From Rahnella laticis (GTDB lineage Bacteria > Pseudomonadota > Gammaproteobacteria > Enterobacterales > Enterobacteriaceae): DNA of 64,000 nucleotides. This document shows positions 63,132 to 64,000 of this stretch, one piece after another (within the stretch, counting starts at the first letter, position 1; the number at the start of each line of letters is the position of its first letter). The stretch is from contig NZ_JADOBI010000013.1 of NCBI RefSeq assembly GCF_015644585.1, forward strand, positions 1-64,000, written 5' to 3'. The notes beneath the pieces were generated by a model. That model was not told the DNA's origin, searched no databases, and worked only from the letters and a program-made list of their open reading frames with translations. The translations under genes and the position numbers were made by a program.

Positions 63132-63503
63132 TCAAGCTACATCAATTATCTCTTTAAGACGTTTGTGGACTTCACATGCAGTAAGAAAGTCGGAATGAAC
63201 TTCATTCATAACCATCTCACCCCGACTGTTTTCCAATGCGATGCAGTATAAATACCTATTGGGAGCGTCCCTCCCTGTACTTACAAAGAATTTCACCACA
63301 ACGATGTCTGCACCCTTACGATGCCTACTTATGGCCAACAACGTGTCACATGGCTGACCTAAACTTGGTTTAATTGAACTCGCCAATTCCGGCAGTGAAT
63401 GGGACGGGGCGAGTTTCATTACTAAGGATTGATGTGAAAATGCGGTAAAGCCAGCCTTCAAAGGTTCATGTTCTGAGGTCTGAGCGGGTTTATTAACTTC
63501 CAT
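63132..63503 (-). CDS. Hypothetical protein, 123 aa
   Basis: AGGA lies before the ATG. Soluble; no signal or membrane segment. C-terminal half has strand pattern V-V-V-K-F-F-V-S-T-G-R and R-Y-L-Y-C-I-A-L-E. Not recognised. It stands alone near the right edge. Confidence 0.5.
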   Translation of the reverse strand: MEVNKPAQTSEHEPLKAGFTAFSHQSLVMKLAPSHSLPELASSIKPSLGQPCDTLLAISRHRKGADIVVVKFFVSTGRDAPNRYLYCIALENSRGEMVMNEVHSDFLTACEVHKRLKEIIDVA

Positions 63504-64000
63504 ATTCCTGTCTCTCCAATATAATATTTCTTGAGTTACTTTTAATGAAGTTTAAAGTTAATTGTTTTATAGGTTATGCTCAATCGCGCCGATAGGCGAT
63601 AAAAATGTTCTACGAAAAATCCTGTTTTTCAGCCACATTGTACCTCACTTAAATTATTTTAATTTTATCTTCTTGTTCACGTCTCCGGCGTGACTTTGCC
63701 TAAAGCTAACGGTCAGTAACGGTGTTTTGATCGTCTTATTCAAGGATAAGTAATATGAAGTGTTTCGTTTATGGCGGTGGAGAACTTGATTTTAGTATCA
63801 AAAAATCCCCGAGGTTTTTAGTGGGACGTGAATGCATTTTCGCGTTATGAGCAGAGGAAGGCACAGCCGCATCCGTTGATTATATAATTACTCCGTGTAC
63901 TCATTCACCATCCGGAGTTATTGGATGAACTGCGAAACTGGCATAACTTGGCTGTGGTCTCGCTCCCTGACTTTTGCCGAGCTTAAAACACCCCCAGCGG
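63504..64000. other. Right edge of the window, mostly non-coding
   Basis: About 500 bp. Contains a 31-codon frame at 63755-63850 with a good ribosome site and short fragments to its right that resemble the end of a gene but are not identified. Confidence 0.35.
63755..63850 (+). CDS. Possible very small protein
   Basis: 31 residues (M-K-C-F-V-Y-G-G-G-E at the start), preceded by AAGGATAAG. It may be real or the N-terminus of a broken gene. Not recognised. Confidence 0.3.
   Translation: MKCFVYGGGELDFSIKKSPRFLVGRECIFAL

Overview
The window looks like part of a large, low-copy plasmid from an enterobacterium (order Enterobacterales). The evidence is a RepFIB-type initiator flanked by iterons (about 47.0-49.2 kb), an SOS-regulated umuDC pair, a small ParA plus ribbon-helix-helix partition pair with a repeat-rich centromere-like region (51.2-53.4 kb), and an F-like leading region in the order ssb, DUF905, large ParB-like protein, psiB, psiA (54.2-58.5 kb). 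No tra, relaxase or oriT sequence was recognised. The cargo includes an exported polygalacturonase, amino-acid import, small-molecule efflux and many single enzymes. That mix suggests a plant- or soil-associated host (Rahnella, Ewingella, Serratia, Pantoea or similar), but the genus cannot be fixed from the sequence alone.

Layout. 0-3.3 kb: the C-terminal part of a TonB-dependent siderophore receptor and a YddA/SbmA-type ABC exporter. 3.5-7.1 kb: a BLUF-EAL photoreceptor (BluF-like) and small proteins, one resembling YmgB/AriR, with a C4-antisense-RNA-like element. 7.2-13.1 kb: LysR/EamA/ketopantoate-reductase-like cluster and a divergent MFS/AraC pair. 13.2-37.5 kb: a mosaic of small cargo units (GNATs, lipoprotein, MerR/DUF2938, phosphoesterase, tyrosine recombinase, LysE, Rid protein, amino-acid ABC importer with an MmgE/PrpD enzyme, MFS, DUF3290/DUF421, VOC, NIPSNAP, exported Ppx/GppA-like protein, GH28, 2OG oxygenase). 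37.5-42.4 kb: DJ-1/PfpI and DinB proteins, two more C4-like elements in a direct duplication, an Alba-like small protein, a YagU-like protein and IS3 remnants. 42.4-46.9 kb: a MacA-MacB-TolC-type tripartite exporter. 47-58.5 kb: the plasmid backbone. 59-64 kb: a second cargo mosaic (OsmC, GntR, GNAT, RibD-like deaminase, a frameshifted NUDIX gene, hypothetical proteins).

The most striking unexplained pattern is a family of roughly two dozen short interspersed repeats. The full form is two adjacent hairpins, each with GTCCGCT/AGCGGAC arms and a conserved loop (TTCTGGCACA in the left one, ATGAGCGAGG in the right one). Copies sit almost exclusively in the gaps between one- or few-gene cargo units in the 10.7-37.5 and 59-62.7 kb mosaics. 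They are absent from the replication, partition and leading-region backbone and from the MacAB and BluF regions. A tyrosine recombinase gene lies inside the first mosaic. The repeats may be passive insertion targets or mobile mini-elements, or they may be recombination sites that let genes join as modules; the sequence alone cannot decide.
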